A stretch of 64,000 nucleotides of DNA from Phylloscopus collybita (lineage: Eukaryota > Chordata > Aves > Passeriformes > Phylloscopidae): assembly GCA_027886175.1 (NCBI GenBank), contig JAJNNQ010000003.1, positions 3,827,501 through 3,891,500 on the forward strand, in the 5' to 3' direction. Positions 13,760 to 25,989 of the stretch are shown piece by piece; the first letter of the stretch is position 1, and every line of letters starts with the position of its first letter. The translations under genes and the position numbers were made by a program. The notes below the pieces were generated by a model. That model did not search any database. It worked only from the letters and a program-made list of their open reading frames with translations, and was not told the origin of the DNA.

Positions 13760-16700
13760 GCAGGATGCTTTCCACCAAACCCTTCCTCAGTTTCTAAGGC
13801 CTGAGAAGATGCACTGAGTGAGAAAAGAATGGTTTTTTTGCTCCGGCAGTCTTCTTAAAACACCAACAGTGGCTGCCAGTCCCTGGTGATTCCCATGGGA
13901 TTTGTATGGCAAGAGCAGCTTCCACCAGTGCACAACACCAAGTGGTTTCCCAAACAACACCCAGCAGGGGCCTTTATGCTAAAACCAGTTGTGTCTGAAA
14001 TGCCTGCTGGGCTCAGCTCATACAGAGCCAAAAAGCAAGTCTAACTTCCCAAGTGCTGTCTTTGCTTTCAGATGCTTTTTTCTTTACTGGTTTTCCACTG
14101 TCTGGCATTTACAATACACCCGCAGAGGTGGAAAGGCTTATATTTACCGGTCTTTCCTATCAAAGCTACTTTAAATTTAAGGCACAGTGCTGTTTCCATT
14201 TGGAAATTTTTTTTGCACGAGCCATTTACAAGAGCTTTACAAGCCATGGTATGCCAAGACCTCTCCAATTTCTCCAGTTTACTGCAAAGGAGTCTGGCTG
14301 GCATGAAGAAGGCTCCACCATCCCACCCCAACTCCAGCTGGAGGACAGTCACTGCTACCTATGGGCAGCAAAGCTGCAGGTAGGGAGAAGGGAAGACTGG
14401 GAGGCAGTGGAGGTAGGAATCAGGTTTTATGCTCCAAAAGTCTTTTTTTCTGGGACACACAGCTATCCTGGCTTCCAGCAGTTTCTTCAGTTTGGCTAGG
14501 ATTGATGGCAGAATGAACAAATATACTCATTAAGTCCTAAATACATCTGAAAATATATACAAATATATCTAGATATCTGTTAATAGCAGTGTAAAGCTCT
14601 TCAAACCTTGATACAATTTATTTCTTAGCTTGCTACCATCCTCACTGCTACTGTTTCCATCATCTGGGATGGGACACATAAATGACCTTCTACTATAGCC
14701 CTGGTCAGCAGAGGTTTGGTGCCAGCTTTGCAGCAAGAAATCATCATCTAATGGCCTCAGCTAGGGCTGAGAGCCAGAATTTGCTGCTATTTACTGTTGG
14801 CCTGACGTGGTTACTTCTCCTGTGAGCATCACACACTGCCAAGCAGAGGCAGCATCAAGCACACAGGAGTTTTTTGGGAAACTGGAGAGGATTTGGGTAC
14901 TCAGTCCAGCTGGCTCTTTGGGAATTAAAGAATTAATACCACTTGGAAAGAAATTAAAGTAAAATCATGCCATTACAAGGAGAATTGAAGAGGAGTAAGA
15001 GGTGGGAGGGCATTAGGAGCAGCAGGAGAAAGGCCAAGGAGGGCCCCTGGAGAGAGCAAATAGGGCTTTCCCGGGGCCGGGCTGGGCTCGGGACCACTTC
15101 TGGCTGCACTTGATGGCTTCACAAACACCCAGCACAATACACGAGTGTAACATAAGCCTCAACTCCTCGAGATTAGCCATGGCTGGGAAATAATGTTATC
15201 GCTCCCCATTATACCTCAGGAGCCCTTGAGAAAAAGTCCCCAAAATTCCCACGAGTTTTAAACGAAGGTGAGATTTTCCCCTGGTGCCCATCCTCCTTTC
15301 CTAGGAGATCTTGTGTTCTGCATGTGTCACATTTTCTTAGTCCTTGCCCAACCATGCGAGAGTTCAGCCTTTTGCACAGCAGTTTCACTCTCTGTGAAGA
15401 TGCTGCTTCTCTTTCACCATCTCTCACTCTCCCCTCTGCTAAAATTAGGGATCTAGGATTTTCCTGCTGGGTCAAAACCTGATCTCCTTCCTCACAGGGG
15501 CTCAGTTTAACTACACATCACTGTGCCAGACGGTGACTGTTAGTACCACCCAGTTTCATTAGTTATCAAGGGCTAAAGTTGCACTTCGAACAGTCATCAA
15601 TCAGTAGGAAAAAATACGCATCGAATTAAAACTCCCAGCAAACTCCAACACCTTAGGGCTTTTTCCTTTTACAAGCAACATTTTCTTCCACTGAAAACAG
15701 AACTACTTGTGCAGGTGGTTTTTAAACACAAACAGCTGCTCCATGGAAATGCAGTTGGGGAAAATTATTCTGAAAAAAAAAAAAAGCAAAGACAAAGCCA
15801 TGGGTGTGGAGCAAGAATCCATACTGCCCCAAATCCCAGGGAAATATGGGAAGGGAAGAGAAACCTAAGATATAAGCAGTAAGTGGAATTTCCATTGCAC
15901 TGGTCCCAATAAACACACTGGTTTTGGGGGAAGGAAAGTGGGATCAAGGGACCAGAGTGAGGCAGTAGGTGTTGTGAGGGAAAGCGTGGTGCAGGGTTAC
16001 GGCTCGTAAAAATCCGCTTCATCTTTCAGTGTCAGAACAATGCCCGGGTGTACGGTGGGCTGTGTTATCAGCCAGGGAAGCAGAGCAAGGCTGGGATAAA
16101 CAGCACCAGACAGCCAGGGGTTTGTGGTCATGATTTACTCCTGCCTTCCCAGACAGTTCCTCCTTTCTTTCTGCTTCATTTCTGTTGATCTGTCCATCTT
16201 TTACAGGGTCCTGTAGGACGTAGCTGTTTTTAGCGCTGTCGCCATAATTTTAATTACCAATACAACATTTTTTGGCTGTACAGAATTTTTAAAAAGCCTC
16301 AGTAGTATTTTGACCAGCACTACCAAGATCACAGACAAATATTGCTGCACTTTCCTTATTCCACTACTTTCCCTGTAATGTCTCTCTTCTATCACCTCAT
16401 TCTCATATGCATCCCCTCAAGTAAAAACTTCATTTTCAGGGCACTTTGGTGTGTGCCATCCCCATGTAGGAACACAACTCCCCTTCCAATTACAGACTGT
16501 AGAGGCAACCCTTGAAATGCTGCATTTTCTCCAGCCCTGCCCTCCAGACAGAGGAGGCTTTCTCTGCAAATACCCCCAAAGCTATTTCACCGGTTTCCTC
16601 CCAATTCTCCTTCAAATTCCTCTTTGAATTCATAAGGATTAATCTCCTGGTATGCTGCAGCTGCTGTCAAGATGACAAGTTCTGGGTTTTCTCCTCTCTT

Positions 16701-17740
16701 ATATGCATCTATTAATGTTCTCTTGGACTGAAAGATCCTAAAGCAGAAACCATCTCTGTGCTCTTTATTCCCCACCTAGGTCTCCTGTCCTTGTGATGAA
16801 GCCCCAAAAAAATGTTTGAGTAAAGACAGAAAAAAATAATTCCTTAAAGTTTGTACACAGAGGAGGGTAATGAATTCAAGTAATATGGGCAAGCCAGTGC
16901 CACCTTCCTACCTGAGCAAGTGCAATGTCACTGCAATAAGAACCCTATTACTTTTCCTGGTGCTGAGACTGTATGAAACACTTCATGCACAGACACGAAG
17001 ATGAAGTCTTGGGATCTGCATGCCAGGAAAATCACATGAGCAGAGAAGAGGTGAAATGAAAGCCAATCTGATGCTGCTGAAGGCCCACAAGTAACTTGTT
17101 AGTTCCACCATTATTTTCCCCATTCTCTATCCTCTCTTGTGTTAATGTTCTTTGGAGGCAAGGACTTCGCAACAGGAAAAGCTCTTTTATCAAACTGAAT
17201 CAGACCAGTAGTATCCCAAACTGGCAGAGTCTGAGTGCCAGATAGCCCTGGAAGGTGTGCAATGCTGGCAGCAGACAAATCAGTAGCAAAACCTTAAAAA
17301 TTCAGGAGGAACACAGAACAATCAATTGGAATATTAACGTGCTGGTAAAATGATTAAAGTTTGGCGTTACACATATTTTCAAATGTACTGACACTTCATT
17401 CTCATAAAGACCAGCTCAGTTATGTTTGATTTGTATTCATATCCTATAATGTGAATATATTTGCTCAAAATTGCTCCGTAGTAAATCACCATCACAGAAA
17501 TAAGCTTATATTTATTCTTAGCATTCATGAATTGCATGGTGTTGGACCACCATATATTTAACACCTCCAAAGAAATCCAACCGCAACTTTTGAAACCAAC
17601 ACCTTTATATATCATTATGGACATTGTTTCCTTAACAGTTAATCACACACACTCTCCAATCACGTGGTTTTTACCTTAAGAGAGAAAAATGAATGACTCC
17701 ATAGCCTGAAATGCAAAGCCCTCTACTTGACCTTTTGATG
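13760..17740. other. Non-coding stretch, no gene seen
   Basis: About 4 kb without a supported gene. Three overlapping open frames at 14053-14499 (up to 148 codons, two strands) coincide by chance and show no domain. A GC-rich patch lies near 15060-15110, in otherwise AT-rich sequence. A 13-A run occurs near 15773-15785. Confidence 0.6.
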
Positions 17741-17749
17741 TGAAAAACC

Positions 17750-17866
17750 CCATTGGGCCAGGTCCTGAGGGTGCTGAGCACTCTTGCCCATGCACTGAGC
17801 ACCCTTGGCTTCCACTGAAGCTGACAGAAGTTGAAGGCATTCAACAACTTGCTGGATCAACCCTGT
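17750..17866. repeat. Ancient palindromic interspersed repeat
   Basis: The segment carries the pattern GGTCCTG...GGTGCTGAGCAC...CTTCCACTGAAG...AAGTTGAAGGCATTCA...GCTGGATCA. This matches, as I recognise it, a degenerate palindromic element common in turtles, crocodilians and birds: a centre resembling CATTGAAGTCAATGGGAG, flanked by GGTGCTGAGCACC-type arms and GGATCAGG-type ends. GTGCTGAGCAC near the left end and the related GCATTCAACAA-type arm at the right are the remains of the two arms. The family name is not assigned here. It is heavily mutated, so the insertion is old. Confidence 0.6.
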
Positions 17867-17869
17867 AAT

Positions 17870-20800
17870 CACTAAAAGCTCTCTCCAGAGTGATATAAAT
17901 ACGGACAGTCACTTCACAGATTTGGTCCAACATTAGGGTTACTTTAAAACCAAAGCTGTTGGAGAAAATGTTGGATCTATGATATGACTTTGAACCCAGG
18001 TCACTAAAATCTTTCCCGACGCAGCATCTTCTTTGGGATTCTTAAGAAAGCTAAACCTGCAAAGACAAATATTATGGCAACAAAAATAAATGCCTGAGTT
18101 TTTAACCTTTTCAGGGAAAGTAATTCCTTTATTGGCTGCAGCTAAAACTTCCTACCTTTCTTTCCCTTTTTGTTGTATCTGTGAGTAATTTCTTCAGTCA
18201 CATTGTTTATAAGAAGTGAAGTTATTCGTAATCATGCCTTAAGAGTATGTACACAAACTGGACATCCTAATAGAGCACTATGTATTAAATTCCTGATTGT
18301 TTGACATAAATTCTCTCTCTTTCTTTTACTCAGACAGGAAGCTTCCCATTTATTTACGAATAGGTTAAGACCCTAGTCATGTTCCTAACTGTGTTCCTAA
18401 GTGCTAACATATATTAAGTAAATTTAGAGCCTCTTCTGCATAGGAAACAAATTAAACTGGTTAAACATGGAGAAAGACTAAATGTAATCTATCTTTTGTC
18501 ATGTTTATGATATCGGAACGCATCTTATATGAATGTTCCAATTTGGCTGTTACAGCAGATGGGTTGCTTATGATAAACCACAACTACAGACAGAGAATGT
18601 GATAGTATAAATCATAAAGAAGATAAATAATGAAATTCTTTGAAATAAGGTTGGTTAAATATTTAGACATTTGGTTTCCAAGCTTGCTTGCACATATGAA
18701 ATAGTATTCTCTACCAATGGAAAGAAATGCTCTCAACAATACTCATATTGGGACAACTAATAAGGTCTAGAGGACATACTTGCATTTAGAGACCTCTTTG
18801 GATTTATATAAAATTTGTATACACAGGGAAGATAGTGGTACTCAGGGGAATAGTCCTAGATGGAAACCTGTAGAGAAAAGTAAAGACAACTCATGATTGA
18901 GCCATTTTTCCATAAGTCAAGGCACACTGGAATTCTCCTCTGTGCTTCTTTGTGCAAAGTGCACAAGTCTGGGAGAAAATGTGAAGTCTTGTTTTTAACT
19001 TCCCTTATTTATAGCTGGCCTAGCTGAGGCAGGTACCAAACCTCAAAATTATTACCAGGCAGAACTTCAATTTTCCAATTCATAAAAGTCCTAGAAACCT
19101 GATTTCTACCAGTAACTTAAGAAGGAAGATTAGTGTGCAAATCCAATGAGGGATACATGCCACTGAGCTTACAACTGCACCAAAGAAAGTAATCCACTCT
19201 CAGGGATTTTATTTTTACTGGAAGCTTTACACATTTCAAAGGTGGGTATGAAGTCCAAGTTCCCCTTAGAGAGAGATCAGGCTTCCTGAATGCAACCCTC
19301 GTCATCCTCTCTAGATGTCTAGAAAATGGGTGAATTATCCCCAAGAGATACTTCTCCTTTTGAACTGATGGTCAATTTAAATTACTCAACAGTAGATGGC
19401 TAATGTAGGTCAGATGTCTAATGATGGCATTTTATGGAGCTGATGATGGAGATGACAGTCTTGGTGTTTCAGTTCTAAATACCACTTGTGTATTTTGCTT
19501 GGTCAGTGACCAGAAGAGCAAAGCTTGAGCACACAGCAGTTAAAAAAAAAAAAAAAAACAACCAAAAAAAACACCACACCACCAAAAAAAAATCTATGAG
19601 CTGCGTTAGAAACTGAAATTAACATGTGCCTCCTGCCATAAATAGGATACCTGCCCTGATTTTATTCAGACTAGAGCTAAGAGGTATCTTCCTCTGAGTT
19701 TTCCATGAGACACACATCATTTTACATAATTTGTGGTTGGTTCCGTTTAATCCCTACAGCCGTGAAAGCAACTGAGGTGTTCATTAAACAAAGATATTGG
19801 TATATCCACAATGGCATCATTCCTCTGCCCAAATCCTGGCATGACTTACATCCCAGGCTTCCAAAGGCTACAAGGGCAACCCAAAGCCAAGTGCAGGCAG
19901 CCAGTGTTCCCCTCCCAGGAACTGACGCACGACAAAATGCACAGAAACCGGAGCACACGTGGTGCCCCTTTCTTCTAAATTAAGGATCTTGCCTTTTTAA
20001 ATGAAGTGATTATGATGAGGGCAGTGGGATTAAGAGAGGACTGGGGCCTTTTGTGCAGGTGGTTTCCCTAATAGGAGACTTTCTAGCAAGAGAGCACTAT
20101 ATATTCTTCAGGCTCAAAGCTAAAATTCTATTAAAACCAATTAATTCATTGAACAGGCTTGTATCGCTTTACAGTGCCGGGGCCTTTACTTAAAAGAAAT
20201 CAATTGTATGAGTACAGCTGAGAAATAACCACTATAATAGATGTTTTAGCTCTTGCTTTTACTTTTCTCTGATAGCCCTTAAGGTGGTCAGAGGTAAAAG
20301 CTAAAGATGCATTGTAGCCTGAGGGATGATTGAATGAAAAAATGGGGGATGGGAGCAGAGCTATGCTGATAGACCAATTTCCCACCACTGCAAGCCAGCG
20401 CAATTGATTGATGAATCCTTGCTCTGTCAAGAGGCAGCCCTTCAGATTTGATCACATAAATACTCATTCAACTCAAATTCTGCTTGACAAGCCTCAGACA
20501 GCTTTGTTCTGTCACAGATATCATTGGAAGGAAAATGCTCCATTAATCATCCTTAATTAACTTTACCATAGTCTGCTGGAACCAATATGTTCCCTGGCTA
20601 AATCCCTAAGACTTAGCTAGATTTCTGTAGTTATCAAATAGAAAGTTGTTTTTAAAGTTCCTCTCCCTCATTGCTGCTAACTACAGGAAATCTTTCCCTG
20701 CCTGTTTTCTAGGAAGGCGCTTGCATTGATCAGGATGTGGCTTAATCCTCTGACAGTTAAGCTCCTTTGCCAGAGAAACACAATTATACCTATTTCTGAT

Positions 20801-21580
20801 TATAAAAGATTATTTATCTATCCACAATAAGTGGTAAGGTGTTGTGCTTCCAAAGCACCCCCTTGTTTTCAGGCTGTGGGAGAGCGTTACAAACATAACT
20901 GAAAATAAAAATAGAACCCAAACCAGGTCCAATGTGCAAAGAGGGACCAGGAAGAAACACAGTGACTTAGTTGGATTTGGGGGATAACTAGAAATAATAA
21001 ATAGAATTTCAGGTGGAAAGTAGGAGGAAGTCATGAAGACATGCTCATTAGCCAGGATTGCCACTATCTCCTTTCACTCAGCAGTTTTGTTTTGCTGCAG
21101 GGCTGGAGCATCTTTTACCTGGGACCATCTTTTACTCCCAAGAGAAATGGTCCTCAGATAGCACCAGCTCTTGGTGGGTGTCCTCCATCCACAGGGATGC
21201 TCCTGAAGCACAAGGAAGGGCATTTACCCTGTACAGTTCCCCCCTACCTTCAGTATTGTTACACTGATAATACTTCTTTCTTTACAACATCTTTCTGATT
21301 TTTTATTTTTTTTTAACATGGTAAAAACCCTACCTTCCTCAGGAATTTTCAATGGGACCTGAGGGCTCTAAAACCTTGCTGGTTTGGAGTCTTGCTGCTC
21401 TAAGGTGCTGCACAGAGGCAATGGGACCAACAGACTTTGCAGATAAATTCCTTACTCATTCATTTCCATTGTCTGGGACACATCCCTTTGAAAGAATTTG
21501 CTGGAGATAAGGAAACAAAATAACATGGAAACATTTTGACTAAATAGAAATAAGTGTGGGAACCTTGTCCTCTACGAAAC
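17870..21580. other. Non-coding stretch, no gene seen
   Basis: AT-rich DNA with short chance open frames only. It includes the A/C-rich low-complexity tract at 19542-19592. No promoter-like CpG cluster, RNA gene or clear transposable element was found. Confidence 0.65.
19542..19592. repeat. Poly-A and A/C-rich low-complexity tract
   Basis: A run of 17 A (19542-19558) is followed by A-runs broken by CC, CACC and CCACACC. No SINE body or target-site duplication is visible upstream, so this is low complexity rather than a recognisable retroposon tail. Confidence 0.8.
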
Positions 21581-21587
21581 AAAGCCT

Positions 21588-21713
21588 GAAATTGTTCAGG
21601 GCCAGGTTGGATGGGGCTCTGAACAACCTGGTCTAGTGGAAGATGTCTTTGCTCACAGGGATTAGATGATCTTTAAGGTCCTTTCCAACCTAAAATATTC
21701 CATCATTCTATGG
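21588..21713 (+). mobile_element. CR1 LINE, 3'-end fragment
   Basis: The sequence contains the hallmark CR1 3' terminus: GGTTGGATGGGGCTCTGA, CAACCTGGTCTAGTGGAAG, TTAGATGATCTTTAAGGTCC, TTTCCAACC, and a final CATTCTATGG of the ATTCTATG type. CR1 is the dominant LINE of birds and normally survives as 5'-truncated 3' tails like this one. It belongs to a non-LTR reverse-transcribed family; no reverse-transcriptase coding sequence remains here. Compared with the usual tail, about 15 bases between the TTTGCTCACAGGG block and the TTAGATGATC block are missing, a small internal deletion. Only one copy of the terminal octamer is left. Confidence 0.93.
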
Positions 21714-21778
21714 TATTTGTTAATCTCACAAAACCTTTCTCATATGAGGAGTCTTTATTCCTGAAGAATGTATTATTG

Positions 21779-21803
21779 AAAGCTTAGGAGCAAAGCTTAG
21801 GAG
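21779..21803. repeat. Tandem duplication of a 13-bp unit
   Basis: AAAGCTTAGGAG occurs at 21779-21790 and again at 21792-21803, separated by one base. This is a simple local duplication 65 bp downstream of the CR1 end. No function is inferred. Confidence 0.8.
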
Positions 21804-21912
21804 ACTATTGATATTGCTAAACATTTATGTGTGAAGCCGGGTTCAAGCAATGAAATATAACCTAAATTGTTGAGCAAATCTAACGGTAAAAGCACATTCT
21901 TGTTTTGTTATG

Positions 21913-21931
21913 AAAAAAAAAAAAAAAAAAA
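21913..21931. repeat. Poly-A run (19 A)
   Basis: Uninterrupted run of 19 A. It lies 200 bp downstream of the CR1 fragment and is not its tail, because CR1 ends in octamer repeats rather than poly-A. No retroposed gene body is recognisable upstream. Confidence 0.85.
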
Positions 21932-22084
21932 GTATTTTAAAGTAAATACTGCAGTACAGAGGGGGAACAAAAAGATCATACTCTATCCCTGTGTACATCA
22001 CAAATCTTCTGCTTGCTCTGGGGAGAAGTCACTTCGTGTTATGCTCTCTACCAGCCTTGGACTGTGGTCAATTTAATCAATGCT

Positions 22085-22250
22085 CCTCCTGACGGCAGCG
22101 CTGCTCAGCCGAAAATGGAAGTGACCGTTTCAAGCTGTGCACTCCGAGCAGCCAGCTGGCCTATTTTAAACTCTCTGCAAACTTGACATACTAATGTTTC
22201 CTTTACGGCACCGGAGGAACCAGTTATAAAGACATCTTCTCAGGTTATAC
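22085..22250. other. Candidate conserved non-coding patch
   Basis: This stretch has more balanced composition than its neighbours and retains several CpGs (near 22093, 22109, 22125, 22146, 22206 and 22211), with no simple repeat. Such patches in gene deserts are often conserved enhancers, but conservation cannot be seen from one sequence. It is flagged only on composition. Confidence 0.25.
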
Positions 22251-22493
22251 AGCAGAAAAAGGCAGATGCATAAATCAGGGCTACCAAGCCTTTGCACACC
22301 GAAGGGCCAAATCAGAGAAGCATCGTCTGGCAGCAAAGTGAGAGTTATTTGGGTGCAGAAATGAGAGATACCTACACTCAAAAATGGAAGCAACGTTTTT
22401 TCTCTTCATTGTTCTCAGGAAGAGCTGAAGCCTGAAGACATAACCAAAGCTGGGACCTTTTCAACTTGTGTAAAACTCTGGGTTGAGTTTGCT

Positions 22494-22660
22494 TTGCCAT
22501 CAAAGTTCCTTTTCCCTTTCTTTCCCTCTAAGTTCCTTCTCCTTTCTCCACACATTTGTTTCCACCCCTTGCTTTTTTTTTTTAATTTTTTTTTTTTCCT
22601 TAAGTTTTTTCCCTTTTTAACCAGTACTTTGCAAAAATTTTTCTCCCTACCAGGCAGGGA
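22494..22660. repeat. Pyrimidine-rich low-complexity region
   Basis: A T/C-rich region with T-runs concentrated at 22573-22619. A 60-codon Phe/Pro-rich open frame here is a product of that composition and not a gene. Confidence 0.7.
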
Positions 22661-23157
22661 TTTTACCTGCCCTTAGCTGCCTCCCCAGCTCCCAGGGCTG
22701 GGAGTTAGGTTCCCCTCTCACCTCAACACGGAGGTGCTCAGAGATGAGAGAAGGTCAAGATATTTAAGGTGTCAGAGGGAAGGAGTTTCCTAGCTTTAGT
22801 TCCTACCTAATTCCATCTGGAGAACAATGATAAATCAGATTTATCAGCAGTAAATCCCGTTTTTCTCTTAAGACAGGTTGTAGGGAGGTGGGAGCCCTAA
22901 TGATACTGCTCCTTCCAACACTGTGATCTATGCATGTCTTTCTTATTCAATCTTGCCTCAAAATATAACCATGATATAAACTAATGGACAAAATGCACAA
23001 TTGAAAGAATACTTGGAGCAGGAAACTTAAAAAAATTATTGTATTATCTAGACCCCTATAAGAACATCCAGCTTTGAATCACAAAATGAAATAAACAGGA
23101 TCAGATGTATAGTGAAAAACCTGTAAATGTCCTTTCTCATTATGGAGGTCAAAGAAT

Positions 23158-23181
23158 ACATTAGTTATTTTTAACTAATGT
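23158..23181. repeat. Perfect 10-bp hairpin with TTTT loop
   Basis: ACATTAGTTA (23158-23167) and TAACTAATGT (23172-23181) are exact reverse complements around TTTT. Beyond a short mismatch, GAATA on the left (23154-23158) and TATTC on the right could add further pairing. The arms contain TTAGTTA/TAACTAA, which resembles homeodomain or HNF1 half-sites. Confidence 0.85.
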
Positions 23182-23333
23182 CTTATTCGACCCCATGCAA
23201 ACTTAAATCAGTTTGGGTCTGACTGATTCAAAGCTGTTCTCTGGTTCCCTGCTCTGCTGTAATAATTGACTAGGCTAGACTTTAGAAAGGTCAAAAAAGC
23301 AGCCCCGCTTCATATTATTTCAGCTAATAACTC

Positions 23334-23359
23334 AGTTCTTAAATCAAAATTTAAGAACT
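23334..23359. repeat. Perfect 11-bp hairpin with CAAA loop
   Basis: AGTTCTTAAAT (23334-23344) and ATTTAAGAACT (23349-23359) are exact reverse complements around CAAA. It lies about 150 bp from another perfect hairpin (23158-23181) of similar size but different sequence. The two are not the ends of one transposon, because their arms do not match each other. Confidence 0.85.
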
Positions 23360-23529
23360 AATCTCTCAAAGCACTATTTCCTCCCCCTCCATTAAATCCA
23401 TATGTAATTTCAAATTAAATGATAGATGTCCAAAATCGTTACGTTTTGCTTAATTGCTTTTAAGTTACTGGGGAACACAGCATGAGGGTTTGTTAGAAGA
23501 TCTAGGATTCTCAAAAAAAAATAGGAATT

Positions 23530-23558
23530 AAGAAAATCTAAGAAAATCTCAGAAAATG
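23530..23558. repeat. Short AGAAAATCTA-type tandem repeat
   Basis: Three roughly 10-bp units of the form AGAAAATCTN are in tandem. The tract is slippage-type and has no visible wider context. Confidence 0.6.
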
Positions 23559-24503
23559 AAGCAGCGACTGAGGAACCTGAGGAAAAAAACAGCAGGCACT
23601 GGACAATCTAAAGGAAAACCAGGCAGACACATTGCACCCTCTAAGACAGGTTCAGAAGTGGCTGGGGAGCAGGTCCGTGGGGTAGGTGTGGTGGAGCTGA
23701 TAGGGAGCTTGTCAGCACAGATGAGATGTGATTGTCAGGAGAGACTGGGGGCTTTCATGGAGTGGAAGACAGCAAAGGCTCCACATTAACCCATCATCAC
23801 TCTCTAAATACGTGAATTCCAGGAGGATGCCAGGATATGTCTTATTGAGTGCAAATTTAAAGACTGGCTCACGTCAAACGTTTAACATAAATAACACATA
23901 AGTAGTGCATTTCTACCAAAGATTCTGATACCAATTTGTAAAACCCCCAAACCCAAGTGCTTAAATTTCATTACATTTGTTTGTGATGTTGTAGTCACTC
24001 ACAAAAACCTTACTCCATGTTCAATATATATTCTGCTGTCCTTATCTGACTCCCTTCAACAGAAAATTTGCCTTAATACCAGTGTAGGAATGCAAGAGGA
24101 AAATCATTAGCAGAGTGGTGTGAACTAGGACTGTCATTTCTCCATGCTCCTTGTGGTCATATTTAAGTAACAAAAAAAGAGAAAAAAGTAACCCTGTTTG
24201 CACATGAAGGAGGGGATGGCTTTGTCCCATTGGAAGCCACCTAAAGGATCCTCTCCTGATTCCCAGGGGAGGGGATGGAAGGATGTCTGGCCGAGCACAT
24301 CTGCATGCACATCTGACGGACCCTTTTGGCACAGACCTGGTTGCCCCACACATCTCCTCTCACCTCAGTATCACAAAAACAGAGATTCAAGTTGGACACA
24401 GCGCAATCAGGCATCTGTTGTAGTCAACCAGTTGACATAACAATGTTTTCCCTCCCTCCAGCTCTTACCTGCCCCAAAATGCCTTTTCCCACTTTCAAAG
24501 AGA

Positions 24504-24518
24504 TTTTTTTTTTTTTTT
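24504..24518. repeat. Poly-T run (15 T)
   Basis: Homopolymer of 15 T directly before the more complex 24540-24900 stretch. Confidence 0.85.
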
Positions 24519-24539
24519 AAAGACACCAAACGTTGGGCT

Positions 24540-24900
24540 TTGACTGCTGTTTACGGGACACTTACGTGGGGCTGCAATAAACTGCGAGCGGTTTGAGGTT
24601 GGCTCCTCAAACTGTAACTACTGTTGGGGTTTTTTGTTGTTTCTTTCTGCCGAGGGAGCCTTTTCTTCCCTGCTTCCCTGCGGTCACTCAGTGCTGTGCT
24701 TTTGTTTAGCCTCCCGGCACAGAGTTGTTTATTTGCACTAACAGCGCTGGCCCTGCTCCCCATGGACTGTTTGTCCAGTGGCCTGTGGAGCCTCCATGAC
24801 TTTATTGTTGACAAGTGGTAGGTGGGATCCAAGTTTTTGTGGTTAAATTGTTTATTGATAATTACCTGTTAATTACCACTGCTGCCAGCTTCCTATAATT
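24540..24900. other. Candidate regulatory DNA
   Basis: The stretch has a mixed GC-balanced first half with CpGs (near 24555, 24565, 24587, 24591) and a T/G low-complexity tract at 24622-24645. Its second half is AT-rich with homeodomain-type cores: TTGATAATTACC and GTTAATTACC near 24854-24876. The overlapping short open frames on both strands show no domain. It is compatible with an enhancer, but conservation is unverified. Confidence 0.25.
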
Positions 24901-24912
24901 TATCATGATCAC

Positions 24913-24926
24913 TTTTTTTTTTTTTT
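24913..24926. repeat. Poly-T run (14 T)
   Basis: Homopolymer of 14 T followed by an A/G-rich stretch to about 24995. Confidence 0.85.
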
Positions 24927-25220
24927 GCTGTTGCTCTTAGAAATAATAATGTGAAAGAGGAGGGATAACAAAGAAGGAAAAAGAAGGAAGAGGGCCAAAT
25001 TGTGATCACTCCTTCCTGAGTTTTAAAACTGCATCATTTGATTAATTTAAAGTCTGGCCAGCTCTCATCAATGTAACCCATCAATATGACAAGGGCATCC
25101 CCTCCCCAGGTGCTGCCAGATGGGTCAGCTGTCCTCCAGCATTCATACAAGGCATGGATTTGGTGTAAGAGAACCCAACCACACTTCCCTGGGTGGTGGA
25201 AAACCAAATTCTTGAGAAAA

Positions 25221-25248
25221 GTGTTGTTTTTTGTTGGGTTTTTTTTGC
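25221..25248. repeat. T/G-rich low-complexity tract
   Basis: Runs of T interrupted by G and GGG, of the same style as 2881-2919. Confidence 0.75.
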
Positions 25249-25989
25249 TTATAGACAACACAAAACTGATCCTTGCTGTGTCTGAAGGAGGGATCCTTTT
25301 TTAGGGATTTTGGTCTTTTGGTGGATTGTTTGGAAGGGGACTTTGAGCACTTAGGAGTCACCATGGGACATCTGCAGCAAGACCAAGTGGTTCCCTCAGT
25401 TGCACTGCTCTAAATGTGTTGATCCAAAGCAGGACAGGCCAGGTGGCCACATCCCCCAGCTGTGGTACAGCAGCCCAGTGAATCAGGAAGGGAAGAACCT
25501 TCCTGGGAAGAGACTTGCCCCTTGAGCACAGACCCCCCTGGCCACTGCCTGAGTGCCAGCTGTCTCTTCAGAGAGCTTCTGGTGGCCACAGAATTTCTCT
25601 TTGAAGACCAAAATTAAAACTAAGTCCATGTATTTATTTCCTTAAATGCACTTCCGTGCTTATGAACTCTGGCTTAACTCCATGTTTAAAGCCACAGTGT
25701 TTGGTGCAAAGACACGTTTAAGGGGTCACAGTGATAACCACTGTCCCTTCTGAGGTGCTGCCCAACTCTCAAATTAAATCTGATCAATAATATGGAGCAT
25801 AAAACCCAGCACCATCAGCAGCCTTGGATATGGAAAACCAAAAGCAACCCAATGCCAAGGGTACCTAATTCATTTTCCTAAACACCTTCTACAAACCGTT
25901 ACAATTTCTGTAAATAAAAAACAACCATGTTTCCCTATTTTGGCAAGTTGACACAGTTTCCCCTATTTAGAAGCATTACAGCTGGGAAG

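Noticed and set aside
14053..14499. 148-codon frame overlapped by two others
   Set aside because: Three overlapping frames on both strands with no protein similarity; a locally stop-poor stretch.
21820..21931. Processed pseudogene ending in the 19-A run
   Set aside because: No coding remnant or polyadenylation signal with gene-like sequence upstream.
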